A stretch of 64,000 bases of DNA from CAJBLF01 sp041675025 (GCA_041675025.1 JBAYUS010000005.1:1-64000), one strand, 5' to 3'; numbered from the stretch's first letter, positions 50,504-61,752 are shown. Numbers and translations: made by a program. The notes: generated by a model not told the origin, from the sequence alone.

Positions 50504-50514
50504 AATTTTGACTT

Positions 50515-50670
50515 TTATTAAAAATTATCAAGGGACACCGTCTTTTTACTAATGGCCTCCTTGACTTGTCCTTTGCGAAGTCAAAGGGTATCCGCCGATG
50601 CGGATGGAGGATTTGTTAAAAAAAATAAAATAAAATCCCCCTGTTAAGGGGGATATAGGGGGTTTGTTTA
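50515..50670. repeat. Mosaic of short GC-rich palindromes
   Basis: It contains CCTTGACTTGTCCTTTGCGAAGTCAAAGG, GTATCCGCCGATGCGGATGG and AAATCCCCCTGTTAAGGGGGATATAGGGGG as separate small palindromes. Related pieces occur at 23770-23890 and 56510-56530. Confidence 0.6.
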
Positions 50671-50678
50671 TGTATTAA

Positions 50679-51452
50679 TTATCTTATTTTATACACCACA
50701 TTCACATTAACCGTTACTTCAGTTTCACCAGGAGAAAGGGGATTACTTACTGTGGCTGTATCCATAGCAACTCATCACATACCTTCAGCTTTTGCATAAT
50801 AGATAGGTCCTGGCATATTTGAATAACTATTATCAGTTATTGTGATTGGTTTACCAAGTCTTACTCCACTAGCTTTTGCCAACTGTTCAGCTTTTGCTCT
50901 AGCGTCAGCCAACGCTTTTTCACGAGCGCCTTGCATAGCTATATTTCTATCTTTAAGATCAAAATAAGTATTATCAACATTTACTCATCCTATCGTAGAT
51001 ATTTGTGTTACAATATTTCCTCATTTTTCTCAGAAGTTTTCTCCACTGACATTGATAGTAAGTGTTTGTTGTGCCCTATATCACAATAGTTTTCTTCCGC
51101 TTGCATCACTTCGATCATATTCTGGGTAGACATTTACATTTGCAGTTTTAATATCTTTGTCAGCAATTTCTGCTGCTTTAAGGATTTCTTTCAATTTATT
51201 TATTTTTTCATTAGCTTGCGTTTGTGCAAGTTCTGTCGTAGCAGCAAGTTCAGAAATAGAAACATTAATTACTAGCATATCAGGAGTAACAGAAGCCTTA
51301 CCCTCTCCCATGACGGAGATACTATTTGCCATACCGTACGGTGACTGTGCCATATTGGATTTGAACATGAAAAATCCTACAAAGAATAGTCAGATTGCGA
51401 GAATCAGTGCTCATCCGAGGATAAAAAATCAGTTAGAATTTTGTTTATTCAT
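50679..51452 (-). CDS. SIMPL-domain (DUF541) secreted protein
   Basis: The 257-aa protein has an N-terminal TM anchor (WFFILGWALILAIWLFFVGFFMF). The SIMPL domain is clear: ISVMGEGKASVTPDMLVINVSIS, IKTANVNVYPEYD, GYRAQQTLTINV, ALADARAKAEQLAKASGVRLG and a final TVNVNVVYKI. SIMPL proteins are periplasmic or surface proteins of unknown function, related to stress or signalling. Several glycines are TGA. Confidence 0.88.
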
Positions 51453-51603
51453 AATTTTAATTTTATTAAAAAATAAAATTGGTTGTTCTATATATAGTCG
51501 AATGCTGTCATATATTCAAGTGGATTTTCTTGAACTTTTAAACTATATTCTTATGCTTCCTTCATTATTAATTATTCATTTTTCATTCTTAATTAATTTG
51601 ATT

Positions 51604-53244
51604 ATGACTACTCGAAAAGAGATTGCTGACATAATATTTCCTGAAGTTACGGAAACCATCCACAATTTAGAAAAAAAATATCCCCCAAGAAAGAATCCAA
51701 TCTGTTCCCGTTTCGCGCCAAGTCCTACAGGATTTCTTCATATCGGAGGAATTTATTCGGCCTTTGTTTCACGAAAATTTGCCAAACAAAATAACGGAAC
51801 ATTTTTTCTTAGAATAGAAGATACGGATCAGAAAAGAGAAATAGAAGGGACAGTTGGATTAATTATTGATGGAATGAAAACATTTGGTATTCAAATCGAT
51901 GAATGACCAATAGGAGACAATAGTTCAGATATAGGAAATTATGGTCCATATACACAGTCACAAAGAAAGCATCTTTACAATATTTTTGCAAAATATTTAC
52001 TAGAAAATGGATTGGCATATCCATGTTGGATGACGACAGAAGAATTAGAATCTATCCGTGATCAACAAACTAAAACGAAAGTAACACCAGGTATCTACGG
52101 TAATTATTCTATTCGAAGAAATAAAACTCCAGAAGAAGTTTTAGCTAAATTACAAACAAGCAAAGAATTCGTTATCAGATTTCGTTCTCCTGGTGCTGTA
52201 GGACAGAGAATGGTTTTTGAAGATGTGATTAAAGGAAAAATAGAAACGACTGACAACTACAATGATATTGTTGTGATAAAAGGTGATGCGTTACCGACCT
52301 ATCATCTTGCACATATCGTTGATGATTTTTTAATGAGAACTTCGCACGTGATTAGAGGCGAAGAACGATTGGCTTCAGTACCATTACATATACAATTATT
52401 TACAGCTTTTGGATTACAATATCCACAATACTGTCATGTAGCACCATTACTAAAACTCGATAATGGAAATAAAAGAAAACTTTCCAAAAGACATGACCCA
52501 GAAGCAGATATCTGATTCTTTTTTGAGAATGGATATGCAATGCAGTGAATTATCGAATATCTTTTGACCATCGTAGATCCAAATTTTGAAGAGCGACAAA
52601 AAGCTAATTCAGACAAGAGTTATCTCGACTTCGAAATTCATTTAGACAAAATGGGGAAATCATGAGCACTCTTCGATTTAGTAAAATTACAAAGTGTAAA
52701 TAATAATTATTTATCTAGAATTTCTACTGACGAACTTTATGACCAGAGTTTGGTTCGAGCTTTGAAATATAAACCAGAACTAGCAAAACTTATGCAGAAT
52801 GATGTTGATTATGTAAAAGCTGCAATAAATATAGAACGTCACACAGCAAAAGATCCAAAAAGATTCACAACCTATGCTGATATAGAAACACAATTAAAAT
52901 TCTTCTTCGATGATGAACGAACTAACTTACAAATTAACAAACCAACACTACCAGAAATATGTACAGCTGAAGTTATGAAACCCTTCGTTGAAGAATATTC
53001 ACAAGCAATGAATTTGGATATGACCGTGGAAGAATGGTTCGCTCAGTTAAAAGAAATCTGAAAAAAATATGGTTTTGCAGGAAATAATGGAGAATTTAAA
53101 GAGTGATGATATATAGGAAAAATTGGTGATCTAGCGATGTTTTTGCGCATTCAACTTTGTTGTGCAGCACAGACACCTGACTTATATTCTGTGATGCAAG
53201 TGATGGGAAAAGAGAGAGTAGTGAGGAGATTAGGAACGATGTAA
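51604..53244 (+). CDS. gltX: Glutamyl-tRNA synthetase
   Basis: The 546-aa class I aaRS has the HIGH-type motif SPTGFLHIGGIYSAF and KMSKS-type motif NKRKLSKRHDPEADI. FFLRIEDTDQKRE, PTYHLAHIVDDFLMRTSHVIRGEE and the anticodon-binding C-terminus are present. With gatC in this window it is plausibly the non-discriminating form that also charges tRNA-Gln, whose product GatCAB amidates. Glycines such as DEGPIG and DIGFFF use TGA. Start ATG 51604 is preceded by CATTTTTCATTCTTAATTAAT repeat pieces. Confidence 0.95.
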
Positions 53245-53259
53245 AATATTTTTAAACTA

Positions 53260-53287
53260 AAAAACTCTCCTGTATTGGAGAGTTTTT
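53260..53287. terminator. Terminator between gltX and clpP
   Basis: AAAACTCTCC-tgtatt-GGAGAGTTTT, usable from both sides. Confidence 0.8.
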
Positions 53288-53298
53288 TATATTTACAA

Positions 53299-53886
53299 CT
53301 ATTTTTTAGATTGTGTAATAATCTTATCAATAATTCCATATTTTACGGCTTCATCAGCAGTCATCCATTTATTTCTTTCCATATCTCTTTCTACTGTTTC
53401 ACGTTTTTGAGTGGTATGACTAGTAATGAGATCAATAAACATATTTTTAATCTTCAAGATTTCTTCGGCTTGGATAATGATATCACTCGCTTGTCCTTCA
53501 GCCCCACCTAGTGGTTGGTGGATCATAATTTTACTATGAGGAAGTGCAAATCTTTTTCCTTTTGTTCCTCCAGCAAGAATAACTGATCCCATAGAAGCTG
53601 CAAGTCCTACGCAGATAGTAGAAACATCACATTTTACATATTGCATGACGTCATAAATAGCCATTCCGCTATACACTTCACCACCTGGAGTATTTACAAA
53701 CATAATAATGTCTTTATCTGGATCTTTTTTTTCTAGGAAAAGTAATTGAGCGACTATAGAATTTACCATCCCTGCTTGTACAGGCTCTCCAACGAAGATA
53801 ATTCTGTCTTCTAGAAGTCTAGAATAGATATCATATGCTCTTTCTCATCATTTAGTTTTTTCAATTACGCTAGGTATTAATGTCAT
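53299..53886 (-). CDS. clpP: ATP-dependent Clp protease proteolytic subunit
   Basis: The 195-aa protein has catalytic Ser in GLAASMGSVIL, His in SKIMIHQPLGG and Asp in VERDMERNKWM. The N-terminus contains IYSRLLEDRIIFVGEPV. Normal ClpP length (~195-200). It degrades proteins with a ClpX or ClpA/C unfoldase that is not in the window. TGA glycine is seen in KTKGGERAYD. Confidence 0.96.
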
Positions 53887-54063
53887 TGTTTAGTTTACAA
53901 TCTAAAATATATATCATCAATTGTATGCGAATTTGTATGTTTTGCAAAGAAATAAGGCTAATGTATTCATTTTAACAACCAAAATCAACTTGAATTTATA
54001 TAATAAAAGTGTAAAAAAATGAGTAATACGGCTTAGTGTCTTTACTTTTTCATAAAAAGTGAT

Positions 54064-55581
54064 ATGAAGAATTTCTCAAAAATGCTGGTAATATTTATTC
54101 TTGGTATGTTTTGCTTTGTAGGAATGCATACGTATGCAAGTACAGGTAATACATATACATGAGTTTTAATAAGTTATTTGCAAAACGAAAAAAGCACTAT
54201 TAGTATATTATTTGAAACTACGTATGATAATGTATATGCAGTATTTGCAAAAACATGACTTAATATCATTAAAAGTATAGAATATCAATGATTAGTATGT
54301 TTGTGAGCGATAAAAGATTGATCTTTATTGTCTCAACTTCAAAAAGATACCATTATTTTTAAAGTTTCTTTTAATAGAGACTTCGTAGAATTAGAAAAGA
54401 GAGTAGCGGGACTTGAGGAAAAAAAGCGTATCCAAGAAGAAAATGATATAACTATGTTTGATCCAGGTACAACATATGAGACCGAAAAAGCAAAACTCAA
54501 GGACGAAATCGATGCCAAAGCACAACTTCATAGAACACTAATTACAAGTTTTTCAACTACATATACAACCAAGACAGCAGAGCTTATTAGTAATTTTCAA
54601 TCTTACCTTGCAGCAAATCAACAATTGCTCGCAGGAATAAAAACAAAAATTACTAAGGTACAGGGCGTTGTTGATACATTCTCTGAAGTGGAAACGATAG
54701 TTACCAAGATCAATAGTAAAGTAGCAGGACTGGATGAACTTATCACAAAAATGGATACCACCAAAACAAATGGACTGGTAAGTTTAGATAAAATACTTCA
54801 AACATTAGTTACGAACAATATAAATAAATATAAAAAACTTGATAATTTATCAAATGAATTATCACAACAAAAAATGTTTGTTTTAGGTCAGTATGAGATG
54901 GATTTAGATGAATATCTTACAAATAATCTTCAAACACGATACAATCGTGCTTCATTTGTTGCACTCAAAAATGATATAGCAAAATATAAAACAAAATATC
55001 ATTCAAGTATTAATCAACTTAATTGTTCAAATATTCTTTCTACAAGCGACGAAAGCACAGCATTGCTCAATAGAATAAATGCGATGAAAATAGTGGTGGG
55101 TTCGTGATTAGCAAAGATAGAAAGCGAAGGAATAAGCACGACATTCAAAGATCAGTTATTTAATGGTTTTAAAACATTATATGTAGCAAAATACAAACAA
55201 AGATATTATGAATATATTGATTATATAAAATGACATCTTAAAATAGCATTGAAAAATACTATAACTTCTATTGTTTCAACAACAAATACATCAGAAACAA
55301 TACCATCAACAAATGTATCAGAAAAAATATCTACTACAACATTCACTAAACCATTCACAAGTAATCAATATCATACAGATATCAAAGCTTTGCAAAACAT
55401 ATTAACAACCTTATGATTATATACATGAGCGATTGATGGTATATATAATACAGATACCAAAGAGGGTGTTTATCAATTCCAACGTAGCAAATGATTACTT
55501 AAAGGATATGAAAATAAACCTGATGTACGATGATATTTCGGTCCTGCAACAAGAAAAGCAATTAATAATTTAAATAAATAA
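54064..55581 (+). CDS. Secreted coiled-coil protein with C-terminal peptidoglycan-binding domain
   Basis: The 505-aa protein has signal peptide MKNFSKMLVIFILGMFCFVGMHTYAS. A long coiled-coil region (about 85-350) follows, with FVELEKRVAGLEEKKRIQ and a Ser/Thr-rich linker (STTNTSETIPSTNVSEKIST). The C-terminal PG_binding_1 domain is DIKALQNILTTLGLYTGAIDGIYNTDTKEGVYQFQRSKGLL...GYFGPATRKAINNL. It would bind the cell wall and project a rod domain, a plausible surface or attachment protein. Several of the domain's glycines are TGA. Confidence 0.85.
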
Positions 55582-55611
55582 ATTGTAAATTTACCTCTTA
55601 AATAATTTGGT

Positions 55612-56430
55612 ATGCCACAAAACAAAAAAAAGAAAGCTCCAGGAAGACCAAAAAAAGAATTCGTCTCCAAAAAGCCGAAAACAGCCAAAAAAGCTTGACC
55701 AGGAAGACCAAGAAAGGATAAAAAATATCGTACAGTTACACCTGTTGTCGCGTCATTTGTCGCAAAATCCATAGATAATTCAAAGAAAAAGGATTTAATA
55801 ATTTTCTTATTGTTTCTCTTTTCTTTTGTACTTTTTGTTGTTTCATTGTATTTTACATTTATGAGAGATAAGAAAGCAGAAGATTTAACATCGTCAGAAA
55901 TTTCTGAAATAGCAAACATAGAAACAGGAAATATTGATTATACGACAGTTGTAGATACCGGGCTTATACAAGAGCAACAAAATCAAAATACTATAGTAAT
56001 AAATACTGCTGTGGAGCCAACATTACAAACGCTTACATCAGAACAGCAGATGATCGTAGATTTTTATCAAGCGATAAATACTATTGATATGTCGACTATT
56101 TATATTATGACAGATGCGCGTTTAGAAGAATCTAATGTTTTCAAGACATATTATAGTAGAAGTCGATTGTCTAAGTTTTCCAAAGTGATTCTCGCACCAA
56201 AGATAGTAGTTACCAATATCCAAGAAGAAGATAATACGAGCAACAATCCAAACATCAAAAATTTCACATATACTCTCGAATATATACTCGTAAGTAATCA
56301 ACAAAAATTTACTGAAGAACGATCAACTGTTTTGATAAAGAAAGGTGATGAATGGAGAATAGGAAAATTATTATGTGAGACAAAATGATGTTCAACTATG
56401 CCATTTTTCAACCCAGACAAATACAAATAA
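55612..56430 (+). CDS. Membrane protein with two AT-hook-like N-terminal motifs
   Basis: The 272-aa protein begins MPQNKKKKAPGRPKKEF and has a second copy AGPGRPRKDKKY (about 29-40). GRP flanked by K/R is the AT-hook core that inserts in the minor groove of AT-rich DNA. A TM helix follows (about 62-82, LIIFLLFLFSFVLFVVSLYF). The C-terminal domain, LTSEQQMIVDFYQAINTIDMSTIY...WRIGKLLCETK, is a nuclear-transport-factor-2-like/lumazine-like extracytoplasmic fold by pattern. It could tether the chromosome to the membrane. The glycine in AGPGRP includes a TGA. Confidence 0.7.
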
Positions 56431-56562
56431 ACCAAAGCTTCGCGACAAAAATAGACGAACGCTACGCGACAAAAAATAGCTCAAAAACAGCTATCATTAG
56501 TCAATTTTTTGTCATCCGCCTATGCGGATATTTGTCAATTATTTATCATTAGTTTAAAAGTC
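56431..56562. repeat. Intergenic CGACAAAAATAG / ATTAGTCAAT repeat (second copy)
   Basis: GCTTCGCGACAAAAATAGACGAACGCTACGCGACAAAAAATAG, TAGCTCAAAAACAGCTA and ATCCGCCTATGCGGAT hairpins match the block at 11630-11750. Confidence 0.65.
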
Positions 56563-57519
56563 ATGGAACTTGAGGATATCGTCCAGGAAGCTAAACAAGA
56601 AATCGAATCCTTTCGTGCCAAAAATCCAGATGGAGTGGTAGTTATACGATGAGCAACAGCCACAGGAAAAAGTAAATTATCTATATTACTCTCACAATAT
56701 TTTGACGAAGAAATTATCTCTGCGGATAGCAGACAGATTTTTAGATACATGAATATCGGTACCGATAAAGTGTCAGATGATGTTCTTAAAAAAATACCTC
56801 ATCATCAAATAAATATCGTAAATCCAGATGAGATGTATACTTCAGGACAACGAAAAAATGATGTATATAAAATTATTCCTGAAATTCTTGCACGTAAAAA
56901 GCTCCCGATGATTGTTGGGTGAACATGATTATATATCGATACGGTGTACAAAAATTTTTCTATGCCAGACATTCAACCTGATATGAAACTCAGAGATGAG
57001 CTCTTTGCAAAAGAAGATAAAGAGCCATGAATTCTTCACAAAGAACTTACAAAATTAGACCCAGAAGAAGCGATGAAACTACATCCAAAATCTACGAGAT
57101 ATATCGTTCGTGCGTTAGAAATATTTTACAAAAGTGGGCAAACAAAAACAGATACTTTTATTTCTCAACCACCAGCGTGGCCGTTACTTATGCTTGGTCT
57201 TCGAAGAGAAAAAGAAGATACCAACAAGAGAATCAATGCGAGAGTGAGAGAAATGTTGAAAGGGTGATTGATTGAAGAAGTACAATGACTACTCAAAAAA
57301 TGATACGATAAAAATTTACAATCTATGCAATGAATTGGATACAAAGAAGTGGTAGATTTTCTTGAATGAAATTGTTCATATGATGAAATGGAAGATCGTA
57401 TTTTAATTACCACTCATCAGCTCGCAAAGAAACAGAGGAGTTGGTTTCGTAGATATATTGCTGAAGGTATTCAAGCCCCTAGAGAAAATGTAACTTACAA
57501 AGTTTGGAAAATTTCGTAA
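56563..57519 (+). CDS. miaA: tRNA dimethylallyltransferase
   Basis: The 318-aa protein has Walker-like GATATGKSKLSILL (first Gly TGA), ISADSRQIFRYMNIGTDKV, the PHHQINIVNPDE block, IVGGTGLYIDTV, STRYIVRALEI and QGIGYKEVVDFL. It transfers dimethylallyl to A37 of tRNAs. Several invariant glycines (GGTGLY, QGIGY) are TGA. Its terminator hairpin lies inside the convergent cca gene. Confidence 0.95.
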
Positions 57520-57522
57520 ATA

Positions 57523-59256
57523 TTATTTAATATGTTTGAGTTGTATACTCAAAAATCAGAAGATTTGTTGTTTTGTATTTCTTCATTTTATATCTACCAA
57601 CACTCGTGCGAGTGTTTTTTTTAATAAGGCTCAAATAGTCGCTGAAGGAGCTAGTTTAAATTGCTTGATAATATCCGAACCATCGACAGCGAGATCCTTC
57701 ATCGTAAATTGTCATTCTTGTTTTTGAAGTTTTTTTAGAATAATTTTAAGATTCTGTACATCAGAAATATCCGAGCTATTTTGTAATGGATTATATTGTC
57801 CAAGCCTATCAGCGATTGTTATATCAAATACATTATTTGCCTGTTCAAATCATGCTTCACTGAGAAATGTTCTTACTTTTTTTTCTACATTTTCTTGTTT
57901 GGTAAATATCATCTCTTCAGGTTTATGATGATTAGCAGCATATCGTGCGATAGTATCTATTTCTTTACTAGAAAACCCCAAAGATTTAAAATCTTTTTTT
58001 ACATATTCAGGTGAACTTCTTCTATGATTAAGCGGTCCAGCGAGGATAGCCCTAATTTCTTCTTTAGTTAATCCATCAGCATACGCGCCAAATTGATCTA
58101 CCTTACCTACATCATGATAGAGCATAGCAAATCTTACGAGTGGATTTTTATTTATTTTTTGCAATTCAAATAAGCAAAGGAGAGTATGAACATATACATC
58201 AAAAGGATGATATCTGATCGGTTGTTCGATATTTTTTGTCGCATACAACGCAGGAAATAGATGTTCTAGAAGTTGTGCTTCGTCGATTAATCCCACAAAA
58301 CCAAAAGGATTTCCTACAGTAAAAACCTTCATCATTTCTTCTTTGATTCTTTCTTTAGCGACATTTTTTATTAAGGCATGATTTTTTTTGAGACTATTTC
58401 GTGTCGATTTTTCAAAGTCAAAAAGCTTAACTTTATCTTTCTTGATAGGAATCAATTTTGTATTTAATACATTTACAAATCTGATAGCTCTAATGATTCT
58501 TAATGCATCTTCAGTAAATCTATTGTCGGGATCACCGACAGCTTTGAGTCTTTTATTCATACAATCGTGGATACCTTTATGGGGATCAACTAAAATTCTT
58601 AATTGTTTAGTTGTCTCAGTTTTTTTTCCTATTGTGAAAACAGTGGCTGATTTAAGTAGTGTTGCCAAGTATTTTGTTTCTAAATTTCCATTTCAAAAAA
58701 GCTTTGCAATGTGTTTATGGTCTTGAAGAATAAGTACGTTCAAATTGGAAATATAGAGACATCCATGGTCGTCGAGTCTTTTGAGAAAGGTTTCGTCATC
58801 AGAATATTTATGGATATTTTTTTTATCAATAAGTGAGGCATATTCAGTCTTGTATGGTATATTTGTATAATACATACAGTTGATCGTAAAATCTCTTCTA
58901 TTAGAATCCAAAAGTATATCATTGCTTCGGTTGATAATATCGGGGTGACGAGAATCTGTATAATTACTTTCTGTTCTCAGTGGCGTTAGTTCATATTTCA
59001 TGTCGCCTTTGATAAGTGTTATAGTTCAAAATTTTTCTGTCATGAAGTAGGACATTCACGTTTTATCTATAAGCTTATCCAATGTTTTTGGATCTCCAGC
59101 CATAGTAAAATCTATATCTGTGGGTTTTTTATCCAATCACAAAAGCGGATCTCTGACACATCATCATACCAAGAATAATGTATGTTTGTCTTTGATTTTT
59201 TTTTGTAAGAAATTGATATGTGTATCAAGGTTTTTGAGATAGTCAAAAAAAAGCAT
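57523..59256 (-). CDS. cca: CCA-adding enzyme / poly(A) polymerase family with HD domain
   Basis: The 577-aa protein starts at ATG 59256. It has the nucleotidyltransferase motif FLVGGCVRDPLLGLDKKPTDIDF, RRDFTINCMYY and DPDNRFTEDALRIIRAIRF. An HD domain is YHPFDVYVHTLLCLFEL...LYHDVGKVDQFG...HRRSSPEY. It adds or repairs the CCA end, needed because tRNA-Lys next door does not encode CCA. In code 25 the frame passes a TGA after VDIK and ends at TAA 57523, giving 15 extra residues. Those residues cross the miaA terminator, so the exact C-terminus is less certain. Confidence 0.93.
57599..57624 (+). terminator. miaA terminator embedded in the 3' end of cca
   Basis: AACACTCG-tg-CGAGTGTT then T8 on the plus strand, ~80 bp after the miaA stop and inside the cca frame. 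Confidence 0.75.
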
Positions 59257-59316
59257 AACAGAGATATAAATTAAATAATTTATAAGAACTATACTTATTT
59301 CAACCTGAATTTTCAA

Positions 59317-59344
59317 TTGCTTTTTTGCTCGATTTTTTTATATA
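59317..59344 (+). promoter_or_regulatory. tRNA-Lys promoter
   Basis: TTGCTT, 16-bp spacer, TATATA, ~25 bp before the tRNA. Confidence 0.65.
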
Positions 59345-59368
59345 CATTGGACTCAAAAATTTTATTAT

Positions 59369-59442
59369 GGGTGAGTAGCTCAATTGGCTAGAGCAGGTCC
59401 CTCTTAAGGACAAGGTTCGGGGTTCGATTCCCCGCTCGCCCA
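59369..59442 (+). tRNA. tRNA-Lys (CUU)
   Basis: Acceptor GGGTGAG/CTCGCCC, D arm GCTCAATTGGCTAGAGC, anticodon loop CTCTTAA (anticodon CTT) and T arm CGGGGTTCGATTCCCCG are all present. The 27-43 pair is a G-A mismatch. CCA is not encoded. A hairpin terminator follows at about 59460. Confidence 0.95.
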
Positions 59443-59459
59443 AAATCAAAACAAAAATA

Positions 59460-59488
59460 AAATATCTAGAAATGGATATTTTTTTGTT
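59460..59488 (+). terminator. Terminator after tRNA-Lys
   Basis: AAATATC-tagaaatg-GATATTT followed by T5. Confidence 0.7.
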
Positions 59489-59511
59489 TTTTTATATAAA
59501 ATATATAAATT

Positions 59512-60042
59512 ATGAATTGATGATTCAATAATTTCCGAGTAGGGGTAGATATTTCTGAGTCTTCTAGAAAATCCTTAGAAAATTTAACTAATGATATTAA
59601 AAAATATACAGAAGAATTATGATTAAATTTTAAAGCACCCTGACGTCATCATATGACTTTGGGATATTTTAAATATATCTCCAATGAAGAATTAATAAAA
59701 CTTTTGACGTGATTAGATAATTTGAAAAAAGAAAAAAACAATATTTTAATGATAGATCCAAATAATCAATACGATCAGACCTTACATAAGATAGTGTGAC
59801 GAAAAAGTAACATAAATGAATCTTTTCATTTTGTTTTAACACCACATAATCCAGAAACTATATATAAGAAATTTATTCAGACACAAAAAATTACCCCACA
59901 TATTAATTTGTGATCAATTTCTCATGAAATTCCTCATATGCAAGAGTTAATATCCAAAATAAAAATTTCTCGTGATGGATATATCAAAGATAATCGTATT
60001 GTTGTAGATTTTAATAAAATACTCATGGAATTTAAATATTAG
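59512..60042 (+). CDS. 2H phosphoesterase / 2'-5' RNA ligase-like protein
   Basis: The 176-aa protein starts at ATG AAT TGA TGA (MNGGFNNFRVGVDIS). The first His motif is RHHMTLGYF (H-x-T) and the second HINLGSISHEIP (H-x-N/S), spaced ~95 residues as in LigT/ThpR 2H enzymes, though the second motif has Asn where Thr/Ser is typical. Such proteins cleave cyclic phosphates or join RNA ends. Its location directly after a tRNA suggests an RNA role. Rich in TGA glycines. Confidence 0.7.
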
Positions 60043-60082
60043 TTCTATTTTTACCAAATTATACATTTGCTGGAAAATGATA

Positions 60083-60110
60083 TTGTTTTCTTACTTTTAA
60101 TATGTATGGT
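60083..60110 (+). promoter_or_regulatory. phoH promoter
   Basis: TTGTTT, 16-bp spacer, TATGGT, then A-rich leader AATAAACAAAAACTTAAAAAT. Confidence 0.5.
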
Positions 60111-60139
60111 ATTAATTAAATAAACAAAAACTTAAAAAT

Positions 60140-61636
60140 ATGGTAAATGAAAAACAAAAAAAATTGTTCGTACCTGATACGAACGTAATCATGCACAAAT
60201 TCAATTGTGTGTATGATTTTGAAGAGCATGATGTTGATATTATTACGCCCGTTTTAGAAGAATTAGATCATTTTAAAAAGGGTAATGAGACAGTAAACGT
60301 CAATGTTCGTGAATTCCATCGTATCTTGGATAAATTCCGTAGTGTAACCAAGAAACAAATAAGTGGAAAAGGGTCTAAAGCTACTGAAAAGACAGTATCT
60401 GCTCTGTTTTATGGTGGAGTGTCTTTGGGTGAAGCATTAGGTAATATCGAAATCAAATCTGTGCCTAGAAAATTAAATCAAAAAGTTAAAGAGTTGTTCT
60501 ATGATGAAACACCAGATCATCGTATTCTTAGCGCAATATTCCTTCTCCAAGCTGAAGAGCTTAAAGGTAAAAAAAGGCGTGTCATCCTTGTAACCAAAGA
60601 TATTAACCTTCGTTTGAAGGCAACAGCTCTGGGTATAGAGGTAGAAGACTATGAGAATGATAAGGTTCCTAGTGTAGATCATCTCTATATGGGAAAAGGT
60701 GAACTCAATGACGATAGTTTTGATATACTTATTGCAAAACTATACAATGATGGTAAGGCACTTATTTTTGATCAGGAATATTCCAAAGCTATCGATAAAG
60801 ACAAAATTAAGCCCAATATGTTTTTTGTTATCAAAAGTCAGGGTAAAGGTACATGTCTTGCTCGTGTAGATAAAAATATGGAATATTTTCATAGGATTGA
60901 AAAGATGCCAGTGTCAGGTATTACCCCATTAAATTCCGAACAAGCATTTTCTGTGAGCGCGTTGACACAGACAGATATAAGTTTGGTTACCTTACTAGGA
61001 AAGGCTGGAACTGGAAAGACTCTATTGGCTATGGCTAGTGCCATCCAACAATGTAAAGAAGAGAAATATGAGAAAATTATTGTTGCAGCAGCGATGGTGC
61101 CTTTGAGTAATAAAGACATTGGGGCATTGCCTGGAGATGCAAATGAAAAAGTATCTCCATATATGCAAGGATTGTTCGATAATCTCGAATTTATTAAGAG
61201 TCAAAACAAAGGTCCAAAAGTAAAACGTGAAGTTGAAGAGGAAAATATAAATTCATCAAAAAAAAGAAAGCCTAAAAACGCTTCTACAGTTGAAAGAGTT
61301 GATTATATTACCGCAATGCAAAAGGATGGAAAGATAAAAATTCAACCTTTAGCTTCAATTCGTGGAAGAAGTCTTAATAACGTTTACTTTATTATTGATG
61401 AAGCACAAAATCTTACTCCCCATGAAGTGAAAACAATTATCACTCGTGCAGGAAAAAATACCAAGGTGGTATTTTGTGGAGATGTAATGCAAATCGATTC
61501 TCCTTATCTTGATGCCCGTTCTAATGGACTCAGTCACTCAGTATATAAGCTTGCCGGCAAAAAAATTGTCGCTCACGTAACCTTAGAAAAAGGTGAACGT
61601 AGTGAACTTGCTGAATTAGCAGCTGATTTATTGTAA
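60140..61636 (+). CDS. phoH: PIN-PhoH family ATPase/ribonuclease (YlaK-like; TGA-free class)
   Basis: The 498-aa protein has an N-terminal PIN domain with acidic catalytic residues (FVPDTNVIMH, LEELDHFK, TPDHRILSAI, LVTKDINLRLKA) and a C-terminal PhoH ATPase: Walker A LLGKAGTGKTLLAMA and Walker B NNVYFIIDEAQNLTPHEVKTIITRAG, then VFCGDVMQID. It is the PhoH2/YlaK architecture, an RNA helicase-nuclease. Gly codons are GGN only, with no TGA in 498 codons, although neighbours are TGA-rich. Confidence 0.93.
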   Translation: MVNEKQKKLFVPDTNVIMHKFNCVYDFEEHDVDIITPVLEELDHFKKGNETVNVNVREFHRILDKFRSVTKKQISGKGSKATEKTVSALFYGGVSLGEALGNIEIKSVPRKLNQKVKELFYDETPDHRILSAIFLLQAEELKGKKRRVILVTKDINLRLKATALGIEVEDYENDKVPSVDHLYMGKGELNDDSFDILIAKLYNDGKALIFDQEYSKAIDKDKIKPNMFFVIKSQGKGTCLARVDKNMEYFHRIEKMPVSGITPLNSEQAFSVSALTQTDISLVTLLGKAGTGKTLLAMASAIQQCKEEKYEKIIVAAAMVPLSNKDIGALPGDANEKVSPYMQGLFDNLEFIKSQNKGPKVKREVEEENINSSKKRKPKNASTVERVDYITAMQKDGKIKIQPLASIRGRSLNNVYFIIDEAQNLTPHEVKTIITRAGKNTKVVFCGDVMQIDSPYLDARSNGLSHSVYKLAGKKIVAHVTLEKGERSELAELAADLL

Positions 61637-61653
61637 TACAAAGTCATTAAAAT

Positions 61654-61683
61654 AAAGGCGCCGTTATTTACGGCGCCTTTTCT
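61654..61683 (+). terminator. phoH terminator
   Basis: AAAGGCGCCGT-tattt-ACGGCGCCTTTT. Confidence 0.85.
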
Positions 61684-61752
61684 AATTGTTTTTTCTAAGG
61701 ACTTTAGTACACTACCATATACAAATAAACTCTTAATTCTTAATCCAAAAAT

